Shown here one piece after another: positions 25,666 to 40,145 of a stretch of 64,000 bases of DNA (its first letter is position 1; each line of letters opens with the position of its first letter). A program made the translations under genes and the position numbers. The notes beneath the pieces were generated by a model that had not been told where the DNA came from, made no database searches, and saw nothing but the letters and a program-made list of their open reading frames with translations. Where the stretch lies: positions 1 through 64,000 of the forward strand of contig PUFA01000086.1 in the NCBI GenBank assembly GCA_003508835.1. The letters run 5' to 3'. The stretch is from Eonycteris spelaea. Lineage: Eukaryota > Chordata > Mammalia > Chiroptera > Pteropodidae.

Positions 25666-28600
25666 CAATTCCCTAGTAATCAATAAAGTTGAATGCTTCT
25701 TTATATCTATATCTATATTTTTTGGTCATTTTTATATCTTCTTTAATCAGTGCCTATTCCAATCTTCTGTTTTTATTTTTTGTTTTTTGTTTTGTCTTAG
25801 CTTTTTTCTCTTCACTCATCAGTGTTAAGAGTTCTTTTATTACTCCAGAGATCTTTGATTTTAAGTTGTAGCGTATCTTGGGTCTATTGGCTTCAGGTGG
25901 TAATAAAGTATTTCAATATTACTATATTGACTTTGTCTTCTTATATGTTACTGGATCATAAAAGACCATGGTCATCTAGGAAAAAAAAATCCTCGAGAAC
26001 AAATAAAATGAAACAAATACAAAAGAGCTATAAGTTTACACAAACTAGTGTAGTTACAACATCAAGATTCAGGATCTACTTAATCCATTGAGTTTTATTA
26101 TTTGTATTCATTAGAAATGTATTTTGTTTGAAGCAAGAAATTTCTTTGGCCTGTTTTTTGAAAAAAAAAATTAAGTCTCTGAAGTTTTCAGATGTACAAT
26201 GACTTATCAACTAACCAATGTAAATTATATTCTTGTTATATACAATTATTCTTAGCTTTCAGGCTTACTGATTTCATTAATGTAAATTGAATTAGAATTA
26301 CTAGGGCAGTCACAATTCTTTATGACCTATTTGGAATTTTTTTAAATAATTATATTTTTAAAGAAATCTAGCACTTTATTATTCTTATTGACAATATAAA
26401 TAGACAGTTCAAAATAAAAGAGTATGAATAAACATTTTTTAAAAGCTTATTTTAAATCATTTTTGTTTAAATTTGTGTCATAGTGTCAGGTCAGTACAAC
26501 ACAAAGTTAACTGGAGGTTTAAGAAATTACAAGACATTTTCAGCAAAAGTATCTCTTATTTGCCTGAGATATCTTTAGGATTGTGTCTTACAATACAATC
26601 CTTAATTTCAAAAAAATTCTGAGATTTTTAAACTTAGTGTAAATATTCCAGACAGATCTCTACCAGATGATGCTAAATACAGTTCTTGAAACATAATATA
26701 GGAAAGCACACCAAAAATTATCACTGCTCTACAACATATAAAAATCTGCTATGAAAAATGCAAGCTTGATTTAAAAGATAATATTCCATATCATACTCTG
26801 GATTGTTGCACATTTAATCATCTGAAAGACATCAGGTATTAAATAAATTTTTCAATGCTAGTAGAGTGTGATCAGACTTTGAAATATATGCACCACCAGT
26901 GACTTAGGAAAGGAAAAATGGTTTGGCCATTCTTTGAATAACTATTTGTCCTAAATATATCATGTGCAATGGTTAAAGTCTGTAAAAAATCCTCAAACTT
27001 TTTACTTGTAAGAAAAATTATCAATTAGGTGGACCACTTTGCATCTACATTTAAAGGGCCTGAACTTTCCTCATTCTCTAGATTTATACAGCTTGGAAAA
27101 ATAGTTCAATTTCTATTTTAAGCAAATTTAAGACATTTTTAGTTTAAATTACATTCAAACTAATAAATGTAAATTGAATTATTACTATATAAATGACAAA
27201 TGGTTTTAGATCTCTCTTTTGTGACAATAAAAATACAGAAGGGGAAGAAAGAGTAAAAGAAATAGAGTAAAAACTTAAATATGCAAAATATATCTTATCT
27301 GAACACTTTTTTGTGCCTACAAAAATAGACCTCAGTATGCCCACTCTTACTAATAGCAAACAAATACGAAAATTTAGATTTGTTCAGACCAGTAAAGACA
27401 AATATGTTATCAGAAACTTGGTACTAATAACTCACACCTCTCACTTAAACAGGGGAAATTCAGCTTAAAATGCTCAGACTCTTAGAAAACAGAAAGTAGT
27501 TAGTTAGTCATCTGTTTGCTCCACAAAATTCCAAAAATATATATTATAAAGTCTTTTCTAAAAATATATAATATATAATAATATAAAAATAAGCTAAAGG
27601 AAAAGAAGCAAAGACTGCAACAGAAACCAGAGAAAAAGTTATCACGATATATGTGTATTGCATTCAGCTTGTAAAATTTGCAAAGATGAATCAAATATTT
27701 GACTCTGAGGCTCCAGCAGATCAAAAGGAAAATATTATTAGCTACAACATAGGCTGTGACCATAAACAAAAATATATCAGTTGTTAGGAAAGAAAACAAT
27801 TTTCTTGACATTTGTTTTTTTTTCAGTGAGGTTAAATAAATGAAAACAACTGTGAGAGACACATAGCTTCCATAAAGATATTATCAAACCTAAACTCCTA
27901 ATTTTGACAGGAAGGGACATTTCTAGGGAAACGATGGGTCATGTTACTCTTAATTTTGTAATCAGCCCAAGAAAGTAATTGAAAGAATATTTTACTTATC
28001 TGAAAATAAATACTTAATTCAAGTATTATATGGAAAGTCTTGATTAAACAGGTTAAAGACATGGCTATATGTAAAAAAAAAACATATAAAATTTTAAATG
28101 AAATGTTGTTTATGGGATAACATGGCACCTGCTTAGATGAATTTTGAATTCTAGTAGAGAAAATTGGCACATAGATATACAATAAGAGTATAACGTGTTT
28201 TAAGTGTCAAATTAGACATATGGTAGTTCAGTTATAGGATCACAACCAAGAAGCAATGAACCCTCAGACATCTATGTCTATTCACTTTGTTCAAGTACAA
28301 ACTATATGAGGTTCAGATGACATGGCAATAACAAAGAAACTATGATTAGTAGGATCTCCTAAGAGATACTACTTTCTTGAAACAAAGAGAAGTGCTGTAT
28401 AAAGCTAGGTGTCCCATAGTTGGCAAAGGAGGATCAAAAGTAATATTTTATGAGACCTTAATTCAGACTGGTACTTATTTATATCTCTATTATATAGAAC
28501 AACTAGGAAGAAAATCATCACAAAAATCTTATAGTAGCTTCAAGTGACACAGACCACAAAAATCTGAGATACATAATGATGCTTTGAGTTTCAAAATTAA

Positions 28601-28879
28601 GTAATCTAGACTATTGAAATTTAAAATGTAGCTCTCATATATAATAGTAATTTAGAGAACTTGGCATTTTTTTCCCTATGCCATTATTTTCCTAAGGTAC
28701 ATAACATACGAACTATCAGAAATAGTTAAAGATGTTCAAGGGCTCCTAGTTCTAAAGCAATATTTGCATAATAGAAGACAACTGTGGCCAGAGTAATAAA
28801 TATAGCATCCTATAGAGAGTCAAGCAGATCTGGGCCTGAAGTCAAGGGATTTGACTCCCAGCCGAATGTTCTTCCACCT

Positions 28880-29110
28880 AGAGTCATAGAGCATAGTCTC
28901 CATGTCAGAGTGCATGGATCAGAATCCTGGCCTCACCACTGACTAATTGTACACCTTGGGCAGGTTACATCTTGTTTTGGTGACTCAGTGTTCTCTGCTG
29001 TAAATTGAGAATAATCACAGTAGCTACATCATGGGGTTTTTGAGGGGAGTAAATGAGTTAATTTCTTGAGAAGTATTTAGTGTACCTAGCATAGCATTAT
29101 TGGAGCTCAG
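28880..29110 (+). repeat. MIR SINE
   Basis: Full MIR order: gtcagagtgcatggatcaga, accttgggcaggttacat, ctgtaaattgagaataatca, agtaaatgagttaattt, ctagcatagcatt. Confidence 0.8.
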
Positions 29111-29299
29111 GTGGGCCCCGATAATATGCCAAAGGGCATATTGATACTTTGATTTACAGTTACATAAAAAGTGGCCAGCACAAAATTGGCACTTTGATCC
29201 TCCCATGTCCCTCTGAAAAGCAGAAAAATAAATATCCCATGTGAAAGGTAACTTCCATTGCACCAGACACATAAAGAAACATCTTTAGCACCAGAGATA

Positions 29300-29645
29300 G
29301 AGAATTCTGGGCTGAGAAGCCTGTATAAACAAACTTTTTCTTTTTTACTAATGTACTACCATGAGCCTGAACTCTATTTATTACTTACTAATTAAGCACA
29401 CAAATCCAAATTTCTTTGTCCTGTCAAATCCTCATCAATTTATTCTTTCGTCTTCTAAAAATTGCAAAAGCTGCTTGCTTTGGTCATTTGTTTAGGTCCC
29501 ATATCTGTGAGACCTCCTTATGTACATATGTAATCAAATTTGATTTTCTTCTGTTAATTTCTTTCACATCAATTTAATTCTTAGGCCAGCCAGAAGAACC
29601 TAGAAAGGTAGAGGTAAAATTTTACCTCCCCGATAGCATAAACAA
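29300..29645 (+). mobile_element. ERVL-type LTR, 3' part
   Basis: Ends in ttctgttaatttctttcaca, ttaggccagccagaagaacc and tagaaaggtagagg, the same terminal arrangement as the antisense LTR at 47.0 kb. The left border is unclear. Confidence 0.55.
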
Positions 29646-31231
29646 GATGTAAGAGTTTGCTATCAGTGCCATTTTTGACATGAGCCAGGTGTGAGTCTGG
29701 CCAAGTAAAAGATGTTACACTGGGAAAACACGTGAATGTGCTACAGTTATTTTCCTTCCATCACCCTCACATCATCAGGCTAGGGCTGGGAACTAGGAGC
29801 TCTCAGAAGCCCTAATCTCTGTCTAGAAGCAAAGTATATTGTTCTCTGCTTTGTTAATCTTGCATATTTCTATCCTTTTGCCACTAAGGGAATCTGCCTC
29901 TTCTAATAATAGCTGTGGCATTTTTCTCTTTTTTCTCTCAATCGCAGCATTCTCCTAAAACCACTTGTAACCATTTCACACTTATTTAGGAAATGTAATA
30001 AAGAATTAGAAATATATGAGTGAGAACTCTCTCGTTCTTGATGCTTTTTCAAAATATTATTTTCTTGTTCATAAATTTAAATATGGTTTCTTTACTATCT
30101 CAAGAATGTGATGTTCATAGTCTTTTTGACATCCGGAGACGTTAAGTCAACATTTTAATTCAATTTTTATGACACTGTGATTTTCATATCTGCAACTTGT
30201 AGAAAGAGAGATTAATCCTTGTTGCATTAACTTCTGGAAAAATATAAGAGATTTAAAAAAATAATCTTGATCATATTTGCCTCTTATTATATTTGCATTA
30301 AATTAGGCTAATGGTTGCAGTTAAAATGACATGTAATAAACTGGAAAAATTGGTTAATAAATTGAATAGTATTTCTAAAACCAGATACGTCTGTTACCTT
30401 AATAGAGGGAATCATAATTCACACAAGACATCTTAATTTGAATATCATTTAGTTGTCTTGATAATTATATCCTAATTTTTCATAGAAACTTAATATGCTC
30501 TGTTATTTCTGCCATCATTCTACTTCTGCTAAGATTCCAATCCTCTCTTTCCACGGAAGCAACAAATGATATAAATATTACAAAAAAAGGCCTTGAACTA
30601 AGATAAATCTAACTTTGAATTCTGTCTTCACTGCCTGATTGATACTTGGAAATTACTCAACTTTATTAATCTTCATTTTTACAACAATACATTTATAAGT
30701 AATTGAACTGATATTGTCATTAGATGTTTTATTTATTTGTTTGTTTTGTTTGTTTATTTATTTAAATAAATTCTGCAGGCTAAAATAAGTAAGATTTTTT
30801 TACAGTTCTCAAAAAGTAATAAAAACAAATAAATGGTAACTACTGTTATTAATAAAGAATATATATTGATTAATATTTCTCAAAGATTCAAGAGTAACAA
30901 AAATGGTAATGCTTAAAGGTTAAGCTTAATCTCTTTTATCTCACACAGAAAATTATGAGTAATATGATAAATATACATGACTTTTCAATTTTATTTATAT
31001 TGGCCAAATAGTTGTTTCAAAAAATTCTTTCTATATTCTGGACACAGGACACTGTTTCTCTGAGTATAAAAAACTATATTGTAAATACTGCTTTTAGGTT
31101 ATTGATTGTCCTTTAATCATTTCTAGAATCTTTATCAAAATAAACTACTATTCTGATGTAACTAAATCAGTCATTTTGCATTAGAATAGGAGACTTCAGT
31201 TAGTGTCATTCAACTACTGGCCTGCCCCCAA

Positions 31232-31335
31232 AGAAGGGTAAATCAGAATCTTCTGGGGGATTCTAATACATACTCCTTGCAGGCTGAGAAGCAGTGGTAT
31301 GGCCCCACAGTGAGCATCACTGCCAAACTGTTGCA
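31232..31335 (-). mobile_element. MER20-like DNA transposon fragment
   Basis: aaatcagaatcttctggggg and a shortened ttctaatacatactcc block recall MER20 antisense. Short and diverged. Confidence 0.4.
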
Positions 31336-31564
31336 ACTGGTACTGATATCATTGATGATGTATTTGGGAATAAATGATAAAAACCAGTTATATAATCAAG
31401 AAATACAAATACAGTAACACGACTCTTTGCTTCTGAATGTGAATATAAGATTCATATTCAAACCAAATTAGGAAAAATGGATAGCACTGAAGAATAACAT
31501 ATTTGAAAGTAAGTTTTTATGTTCTAACAATATTGATGATGTCCCTTGTCACTTTTGAAAATTT

Positions 31565-32045
31565 TCTTTTACTATGCTAAAATATATATCACATACAAGT
31601 TATCATTTTAACCAAAGGGTACAATTCAATTACATTATGTACATTCACACTGTTCTGAAACCATTACCACCACTTACATTAATACTTTTTCATCTTCCCA
31701 AATTGAAACTCTGTGACCATTAAACAATAACTCCTCAATCCACGCTCTTCATAGCCCATGGTGACCAACATTCTATTTTATGACTCTATGAATTGGACTA
31801 CACTAGGAACCTCAAATCATATAGTATTTGTCCTGTATCTGGCTTTTTTTTTTTTTCACTTACCATATTTATTTTTTAAGACTGAATAATATTCCATTGT
31901 ATGTATACAGCACATTTTGTTCATCCATTTGTTAATGGTTGTTTCTACATTTTAAGTTACTATGAATAATAGTGTTATGAATACTAACATACAGATACTT
32001 GTTCAAGTTCTCACTTTTAATTCTTTTGCATATATACTAAGAGCT
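31565..32045 (-). mobile_element. L1 3' end (antisense, older L1M type)
   Basis: The plus strand shows gtacaattcaattacattat, ccattaccaccacttac, ctgaataatattccattgta and cattttgttcatccattt, the antisense of an L1M 3' UTR and ORF2 tail. Confidence 0.75.
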
Positions 32046-32374
32046 ATATATTTAACTGATATTAATTCTTATATTAAAGGATGAAGAGAGAAATTACCAT
32101 CTTATTTTTTTCTTCCTCTTCTTGCAATTAAAATCACTGATTGCTTGTGACCAATAAAAGTCAATTTGGTAAATCTAGTTGATTGTAAGTTATCAGCCCT
32201 AATCCATAGGAAATGTAGGGGATATTCCCAAATTAATTCTTTTGTTTTGTGTCCCTTTGACACCATCCAAGAATTACTTTAATGTGACATGAATATTCAC
32301 GTTTTTGAGTCAGAAACTAAATCCCTACGTGTTTGTATAAATAAAAGCCTTATTTATTTACTTTTGTTTCGGTC

Positions 32375-32490
32375 TAGTTTACTAGAATGTTAATTCTCTA
32401 AGGGCAGAGGGGCAGTCTATTTTGTTTTTCTCTGTATTTTTAGCACATACTAAGGACACAATATATTTTCTAAAATTAACTATTGACAGT
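32375..32490 (+). repeat. L2 LINE 3' end fragment
   Basis: actagaatgttaattctcta, agggcagaggggcagtct and tttagcacatactaagg match the order of the L2 tail. Confidence 0.6.
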
Positions 32491-32524
32491 CTCTTAGCAT
32501 ATTAGATACTCTGAAATGGTATAC

Positions 32525-32526
32525 AC

Positions 32527-32557
<31 letters not shown>

Positions 32558-32562
32558 CACCT
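32525..32562 (+). repeat. CA dinucleotide microsatellite
   Basis: caccacacaccacacacaca followed by further ca units. Confidence 0.95.
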
Positions 32563-33119
32563 TTCTATTACTATTACTTACCTTGGATAATTCATTTAAA
32601 TAATGCTCTCATTATGTTGCCTTTCTCCTAACGTATTTTTACTAATGCCCTTAATCCACTATCCATATTTTAAGCAAATAAGTATAGTTTTATTCATTGA
32701 TATTTCAGTCTCTTTTTAGTAAATTCTATATGTTTTCACTTCCCTTTCCTACATACAACACCATTTTTAATTTAAAATTTATCATTATGTATTTCATGAT
32801 GAACTTAAAAACTAACATGCAGGTATGGTAGATGAAATATTACATTACCCAAGTATTATATAGTGGGTGGTATACAAGCCTCTTTCAAAATCCTGGGCTC
32901 CTCCCTCATTTTTTAAATCATCTTACCATCAAGCACCAGAGCTTAGTTGGCTCTGATTCAGTACCATTTTCCAATACGATTTTTTGCTGTCCTAAGTATG
33001 AATTGCAAATTACTTAACTCAGTTTCACTCTGATTAAATTTGGAATTGCGGAAGATTCCAGGCTTCAAGGCTAAATGTAGCTCTTGAAAATGTTCACCAT
33101 TTTAAGATTTATTACTCTC

Positions 33120-33870
33120 ATACCCTCTCAAGGTACCTGCCTCTTATCATTGTTCCACAAACACACTCTGAACTCTGTTTCATCTGGTCTTTGGCTCACT
33201 GTGTTTCCTCTGCTTAGACTATCCTCTTCATTCAAGATTCCCTGAGGTTATTATGTTGAATGAAATAAGTCAGACAGAGAAAGATAAATACCATATGATT
33301 TGATTTATATACAGAATCTGAGGAACAAAAAGAACAAACTAATTGAAAATTGACTCACAAATATAGAGGACAATATAGTAATGTCCAGAGGGGAGTGGGA
33401 TTGGGGAGATGGGAGAAATAGGTGAAAGGTTAAAGAAGTACAAATTAGTAAATGATAGATGGCCATGGAGATGAGGAGCATATTATAGAGAATGCAGTCA
33501 GCATTAATGTATAGGCTAAGTAGAGAGCCAGAGAAGGGACAGAGCAATTAGGGGATCATTTCATAAAACTGTATAAATGTCTAATCAATGTATGGTTTAC
33601 TTGAAACTAATAATGAAATTAAACACTAAAAAAAAAAAAAGATTCACTGAGGAACTCTAACCATCCTTTCAGTGTCATACAAAATCCTTCACCCTCTAGG
33701 AAACCATTTATGTTATTTCACCAATTGAAATATCTCTCCTTTAACATACACATGGCAATTTGTGCTTTCCTCATTGAATTATTATACTGGTATACTTGCT
33801 TCGGTATGTTGCTAAACCTTCTATCTCTTTAGTTCTCTCTCTCCAACTTACACAGAATGCTACATTGCAT
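33120..33870 (+). repeat. L2-like LINE segment, split by an L1
   Basis: The left part (gtgtttcctctgcttagact) and right part (ctctaggaaaccatttatg, caccaattgaaatatc) follow the order of an L2 3' region, with the 33.2-kb L1 between. Confidence 0.5.
33248..33640 (+). mobile_element. 5'-truncated L1 with target-site duplication, nested in an L2-like segment
   Basis: Starts in the L1 3' region (gttgaatgaaataagtcaga, cagagaaagataaatacc) and ends in a run of A. The 14-bp duplication aagattccctgagg (33234-33247) recurs as aagattcactgagg (33639-33652), one mismatch. Confidence 0.92.
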
Positions 33871-36232
33871 AAAACACGTGACTTTCCTTAGCCTGAATAA
33901 CCCACTGATAGGTTGAAGGGAGGAATGTCCTGGAGTTCTCAGTAGTCCTAGAGAACAATCAATCCCACTGTACTTATTTATCACAAGAAATCCAGGTGTT
34001 CACTCTAAGACATCTCTCACGGTACAGATATCTCTTTCTATGTAGCTCTTTAAACATCTTGATATGACTCAGTTTTCCACTCTACCTTTACCTCCACCAC
34101 CAAACTTTCCCCAGGACCTTCTGGAATTTATAATCCATCATCGGCATATCCCCTAAAAATTCAATTACCTATGAATATTACTTTCCAATTCTTCCCACCC
34201 TGCACCTCTACCCAACACAAGACATTGCTCTCTCAAAACAGTTGGTTCCTATACTTTGTGTAGTGCAGATACTAGGGGTAGATAGATAGAAAGTATATTT
34301 CTGTCTCTCAATTGCTTCTAGAATGTTATTCCACCTCCTTTGCCATCTTCCCATTTCTCTGAAGTAAATGCCATCATCTGAATTTATCACCCACTAAACT
34401 CTCTTGCTTACATTCCTCTACAGATCAAATCTTTAATGACTCCTTGATGAATAGGATATTTTAACATTTGGCTTACTGTTTTTTTTTTTTTCTCACTACA
34501 ATATACTTTTTATTATCATAAGTGATCATGTAAAAATCCACAAGGGCATTCTATTATAGCAGCAGGTGACAATTGATCACTCCCTCCATTATGAATCTTA
34601 TCCTTTACATGGTGCATGAATTCTACATTTTTCCGAGTATTTCTGCTACCTCACGAAAGTGAATTCTCATTATCCGTTGATGAATCCTTTTCCTGACCTC
34701 TAAATGTTGAGTAACCAGGAAACAGTCTGGATTTTTCTATCTGTACCCATTTTCAAGGTGATTTCATCCTGAACCATGATTTCTTTTCTGAATCTAAATC
34801 AGCACCTGTGACTCTCTTGCCAAGAACTATGCTTCCAATTAGTCTTTCAGTCACACTTGACCTCTAAGCTCTCTCTAGCTTCAGGGACTTTATATTGGAA
34901 TCCCAGTGTGCCTTTAACCTAGGAATCCACAAGTCTTTCTCTTGAACCATATGAATTTGTACTAAATAGCCACTGATTTCCTTTATATACTATTTGGTTA
35001 TTTCCATAGTTTTTATTAGTGTACACTTTAAGTACTCAAAAATATTTACTGGTTAAATAAATGAACTGAATCAATAATTAATGGAACTAAAGTATAAAAT
35101 GTAAAATAAGATAAAAATCAACTCCAAAGGGTTGTTACTTGAAAATCATAATGTGAGACATATAAATAATGTGATTGATTTAAATTTGTGGACTGCTTTT
35201 AGTTATACCTGGTGAATCAGATCAGAAGTCAGTATTTGGCACTGTGAAAAGCTATTTTGCATGTAAAACAACAAGCTATTCTGCATGCTTTATTTGCTTG
35301 GTTGATTTCTCTCTCTCAGGGTGTTTAAGGTTACAAAACTAAGAAGAGCTCTGTTAATAGGGAAAGAAAGGCAAATGCTCATGTGCAAAACTATAGGCAA
35401 TCAATAGCTGGTTCTGCTCAGGGAAATTTAGGCTTTATGCCTATATATTAATAGCTATATTTTATAAAGTTTTAAAAATACTTTCAGAAAATAACTGTAA
35501 TTGAGAATCTAAAACGCTCTAATTTCCAAACATTTACCCTAAATGCAAGTCATATTTATCAATTTATTTCTTAATAATAAAACCATTGTAACTTTATGTA
35601 CCTTGAATCGTTAAAAATTCTTAAACTTAGCTGATAGAAACTAATTTGGAAAAAGTGGAAATTTAGCTACTTTAGTATTGGACTGTATTTTTAAAAAATT
35701 CTATTTGTTAGCAAATTTTTTCTGACATATCTAAGTTTTTAATTTTTAGTAAAATACTAAAATTTGTAGTGTTGTTTTACATTCGTATAGCTAGCATTTT
35801 GAATTTTAAAAATTATTGTATAAAAATAATTTCAGAAGTTATTAAATTATTTCTTCTATTAGAAAATGGCAACTTTATATTTGCCACTAGAAACTCCATC
35901 ATGAGAATCTTTGGAGTTATCTGGAATAAAACCTATTAGAAGCATAAAATTTATGAGGAAAATATACATTTTTAAATATTTTGTTCAATATAACACATCA
36001 TAAATAATTTGTTCTTATTTTTGTAGTGAAAATAAAACTAAAAAATTTGCTTAGTATTCACTTCATAATGAACCTGCATTTAGTTTGGCTAATTAAACTT
36101 ATATATCTCCAAGTTTAAGATTTTGTTTAAGCAGGAATAAATCTGTTAATCCAAACAAAATGGTTATAGTTAATCTACAAAATTTAAGCACTTCGCTTTT
36201 ACTTTAGTTTCGTATCTTAATAAATTTGCTCA

Positions 36233-36403
<171 letters not shown>

Positions 36404-36784
36404 TTATTCTAAAAAATACACTGGAGTAAATACTTATTGTGCTTTATTTTTTCTGAAACAATGGAAATCACTTAAATATTAAAAAAAGTCATTCCTAAAT
36501 GACATGTATAATACCACAAAATTCACAGAGGACACTGATAATGATGCTTATGGCACAATAATGTTAAGCTGTTGCTATTTCTTTTAATTATGATGTCCTG
36601 GTAATTCATTTTACTTAATTTAATAGGCACTAAAATATTGTATTCTAATAATTTTAATGATACAACTGAAGTGTTTATGTTTACAGACACTTTGGACACA
36701 TTACCAAATACACAAAAGTGACACAAATATATAAACACCTTATGTAGTAGTAGAAACTTCCATAAACAATATACATGTAAATTT

Positions 36785-37258
36785 TATTCTTTTTAAAATT
36801 AAATTTATCAGGGTGAAATTAGTAATTAAGATTATATAGGTTTCAAATGTACAATTTGATAATACAGTATCCGTATATAGCATTTTATGTTTACCACAAA
36901 AGTCAAATCTGTCATCATATATTTGAGTTCCTTTACCCTTTTCTACTATGCCCCTTTCCCTCTAGTAACCACGAAACTGTTGCCTGTGTCTATCAGTTTT
37001 TGTTTGTCTTGTTCATTTTTTGCTTTCAGTTTTACATCCTGAAATAATGTGGTTCTTGACATTTTCTGTCTGGCTTATTTTGCTTAGCATGATTATCTCA
37101 AGGTCCATCCATGTTTTCACAAATGGTAGTATTTCATCTCTTCTTATGGCTGAGTAATATTCCATGTATATATGTACCACATCTTCTTTAGCTAATCATC
37201 TATCGAAGGGCATTTTCAGTTGTTTCCATGTCTTGGCTACTATGAATAATAAATATAT
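36785..37258 (-). mobile_element. L1 3' end (antisense)
   Basis: On the minus strand this is L1 3' UTR preceded by the ORF2 tail. The plus strand reads ttctgtctggcttattttgc, ggctgagtaatattccatg and ggcattttcagttgtttcc. 5'-truncated; same strand as PCDH15. Confidence 0.85.
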
Positions 37259-38094
37259 TGTATATATGCATTTTATAAACTCCGGAGAGTGTACAGTAAA
37301 ATAATCATTTAAATAACAATTTAGCAGTTATTAAAAATCTCTAAAATTAACATCTATAGAACATCTAGATAATATTTAACCCATTGATAGTCAATGATTG
37401 TAAATTTCCTATAAAATAATTTATCCAACTTAAACAATTGAACTTTTTTCTATAATTTTTATGATATATTCATCTAATAAATAACATTGTTAGAATGAAA
37501 ATATCATGTTTCCATATCAATTATGTTTAAGTCCATATTTGTTATGAGATAATACAGAATTTAGCCATATTTAATTTAGTGCTTTAAATAAACCACAGAA
37601 TAAAAATTATGATAGTATTTCTATGCCATAAATTCTGAAAACAAGTACAATTATGGAAGGATAATTATAGTATGTACTTAAATATCTAAATTCCATTTTA
37701 AATTTTTTATCTGCCAGGTTTCGGCATCTTTAACTTTATATGCATAATAACATTAATAACTATATATATATATATATTTTAATTTATGTACTTATCTCAA
37801 TTTTTTAAAATTGGTTGCTCTTCTTTCTTAACTTCTTTTCAATATGGATTCTGTTAGTTTTTATTCTTGATTTCAAAAATATTTGATTAAATATTAATTA
37901 TTTGTATAATTAAATTTTATTCGAATTAAATCATTAATCTGTGTTGCCGAACTGTGTGAAAAAGAATGTCCTTTTATTTGCCTTGAATGTACCTTTATCC
38001 ACTTTAAGAAATGTTCTCTAGTTGTCAGTTCTCAGATTTGGTCACAAAACAGAAGAATGTCTTAAAGATACAGTACCTAAGCTAGAAAATGAAG

Positions 38095-38210
38095 GGCAGG
38101 AAGGGCAACATGGATGAACCTAGAGGGCACTGTGCTAAGAGAAATAAGACAGAGAAATAAAAGTAAATACTGTGTGATTTCACTTATATGCAATAAAAAT
38201 TTTAAGCAAA
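38095..38210 (+). mobile_element. Short L1 3' fragment
   Basis: Contains gggcaacatggatgaaccta, tgctaagagaaataagacag and tgtgtgatttcacttatat, the conserved end of L1 ORF2 and adjoining 3' UTR. Confidence 0.75.
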
Positions 38211-38239
38211 AACTATTGAGCCAGAGCCTGGGTCAAATA

Positions 38240-38395
38240 CAGTAATTCCCCAAGTATCTTGTGCGACTTTACACAGGTCACTTACCCCTTTAGAGCTAAA
38301 GTTTCTCATCAATAACCTAGTAATCATATATAACTAACTAGATTAAATGAGGAAATACATGTAAGGCATTAAATACATGATAGCTTCACTATTTC
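38240..38395 (+). repeat. MIR SINE
   Basis: Blocks cacaggtcacttacccc, taaagtttctcatc, ctagattaaatgaggaaat and acatgtaaggcatta follow the MIR order. Confidence 0.65.
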
Positions 38396-39174
38396 AAATA
38401 TGATTCAAATTATTGACTCAAGGTGGAAATTATTAGTAATATTATTATTACATTATCATCATCATTGTTATCATCATTATTATCAGAAAGAGGAAGAATA
38501 TCAATGCCATGGAATTAAAAAAATTCTAATACTGAGTTATAAAAGAAAATTGTTTTCATATGGGGTATTATATAGGGAATATTAAATAATATAGTAGACA
38601 ATACATATATTTTTACTGTAAATAGAATAATTTAAATAGTAATACACACTATTGGAAAATATTTAAAAAGTGTCTTTTTAAATAGTCATACTTTTGTTTA
38701 CATTGCAAGACTACAAATTTACAGAAAGTTCATTTAAAAAAGTCAACAGTGTCTGAGAAAAACAGACACACTATAAACTATTTCATATAAAAATATTCTG
38801 CTGATATTACAAGCCTATTAAGAATCACTTTATCTTAAAATGCAGAATCATAGCTGAGACAAAAAGCATATTTAAATAAACCATTAAACTGTGTATTTTT
38901 GACATATATTTTTTTAAAAAGTATATGTTGAGCCCAAAGCTGTTTTATTTACTTAGGAACAATGAGATAAATTTGGTAAAATATATGATTAAATAAATAA
39001 ATACAAGCCAACAGCAACAACAAAAGATTGGATCATGGATATGTAATTTACTAAGCCCTCAAAAAGATGCGTTGACTGTAGTGACTCATATCATGTAGGC
39101 AGTCTTGAATTGTATACATACCCCTATCCACACTCACACACACAATCAGAAAGAAATATTATGGCCTTCTTTCC

Positions 39175-40145
39175 TGAGATTCAAAGCAATTAAGGTTAAA
39201 TGAGATCATAAGTGAGAGGCCCTTGTCCAATAGGATTAGTGTCTTGTTTCTTGACACAGAGTTCCTAAAATCCCTTGTAAATAGGGGTGGCAGAAGAACA
39301 TTTTGTTCTAACATTTAATCTTTGACCCCAGTTCTTAATACATGGCTCCTAAGACTTTTCTAATTTCCTGAGTAATGGGAACATCTGATACTGAGCTCCT
39401 AAATCCCAGGGAATTTCCTGGGTGATATAAATATCTTTTGTTCTAATGACCCTTGGTGGGTTTCAGGATAGGTGCTGGTTACAGACAGAACAAGTCATAA
39501 TTAGAAGCTTTAAACCTTCATATCTACACACATCTCTCTGGAGAGGGAAAATAGCTGAAAATGGAGTTAATAATCGATCATGCCTATGTGATGAAGACTC
39601 CATAAAATATCTAAAATATGAGTTTGGAGAGCTTCCAGGTTGGTGAACACATCCACGTATCAGGAGGATGATGCACCTGAATATGGAAACAGAAGCTCTT
39701 GAACTGGGATGCTTCCCAGTCTTACCTTATGTATCTATCTCTTCATCTGGCTGTTCATCTGTATCCTTTATTACATCGTTTATTGCATAATAAACTGGTA
39801 AATGCACTGGTGTTTCCCTGAATTCTGTGGGCTCTTCTAGAAAGTAACGAATTCAAGAAGGGGCATTGTAGGAACTTCTGATTCATAGGCAAGTCAGACA
39901 GACAAATGTTGTGGGTCTCCCGAGGACCTACTGTTTTTGATAGGCATCTGAAGTAGGAGCAGTCTTATGGGGCTGAACCTTAACTTGTGGAGTCTGCACT
40001 AACTCCATTTAGTATTAGAATTAAATTGAATTTTAGGACACCTAGCTGGTGCTGCTGAGAATTGCTTGATGAGTGGCAAACCCATTTATCTGGTGTCAGA
40101 AGCATTGTAGGTGTGATAGTGGTGTGAGAGTAAAGGAGAACAAAA
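39175..40145 (+). mobile_element. ERV-type solo LTR, about 1 kb
   Basis: Shows a characteristic LTR arrangement: gaagactccataaaatatc, gagagcttccaggttggtg, catctggctgttcatc, a polyadenylation-like cataataaactggta, then tgtttccctgaattctgtgg and an R/U5-like end (ttaggacacctagctggtg). No viral gene remnants flank it. The exact family is not assigned. Opposite to PCDH15 transcription. Confidence 0.65.

Noticed and set aside
27500..27862. 120-codon minus-strand open frame rich in Phe, Leu and Tyr
   Set aside because: AT-rich sequence gives such hydrophobic frames by chance; no splice sites, domain or repeat match, and frame continuity between the flanking exons leaves no need for it.
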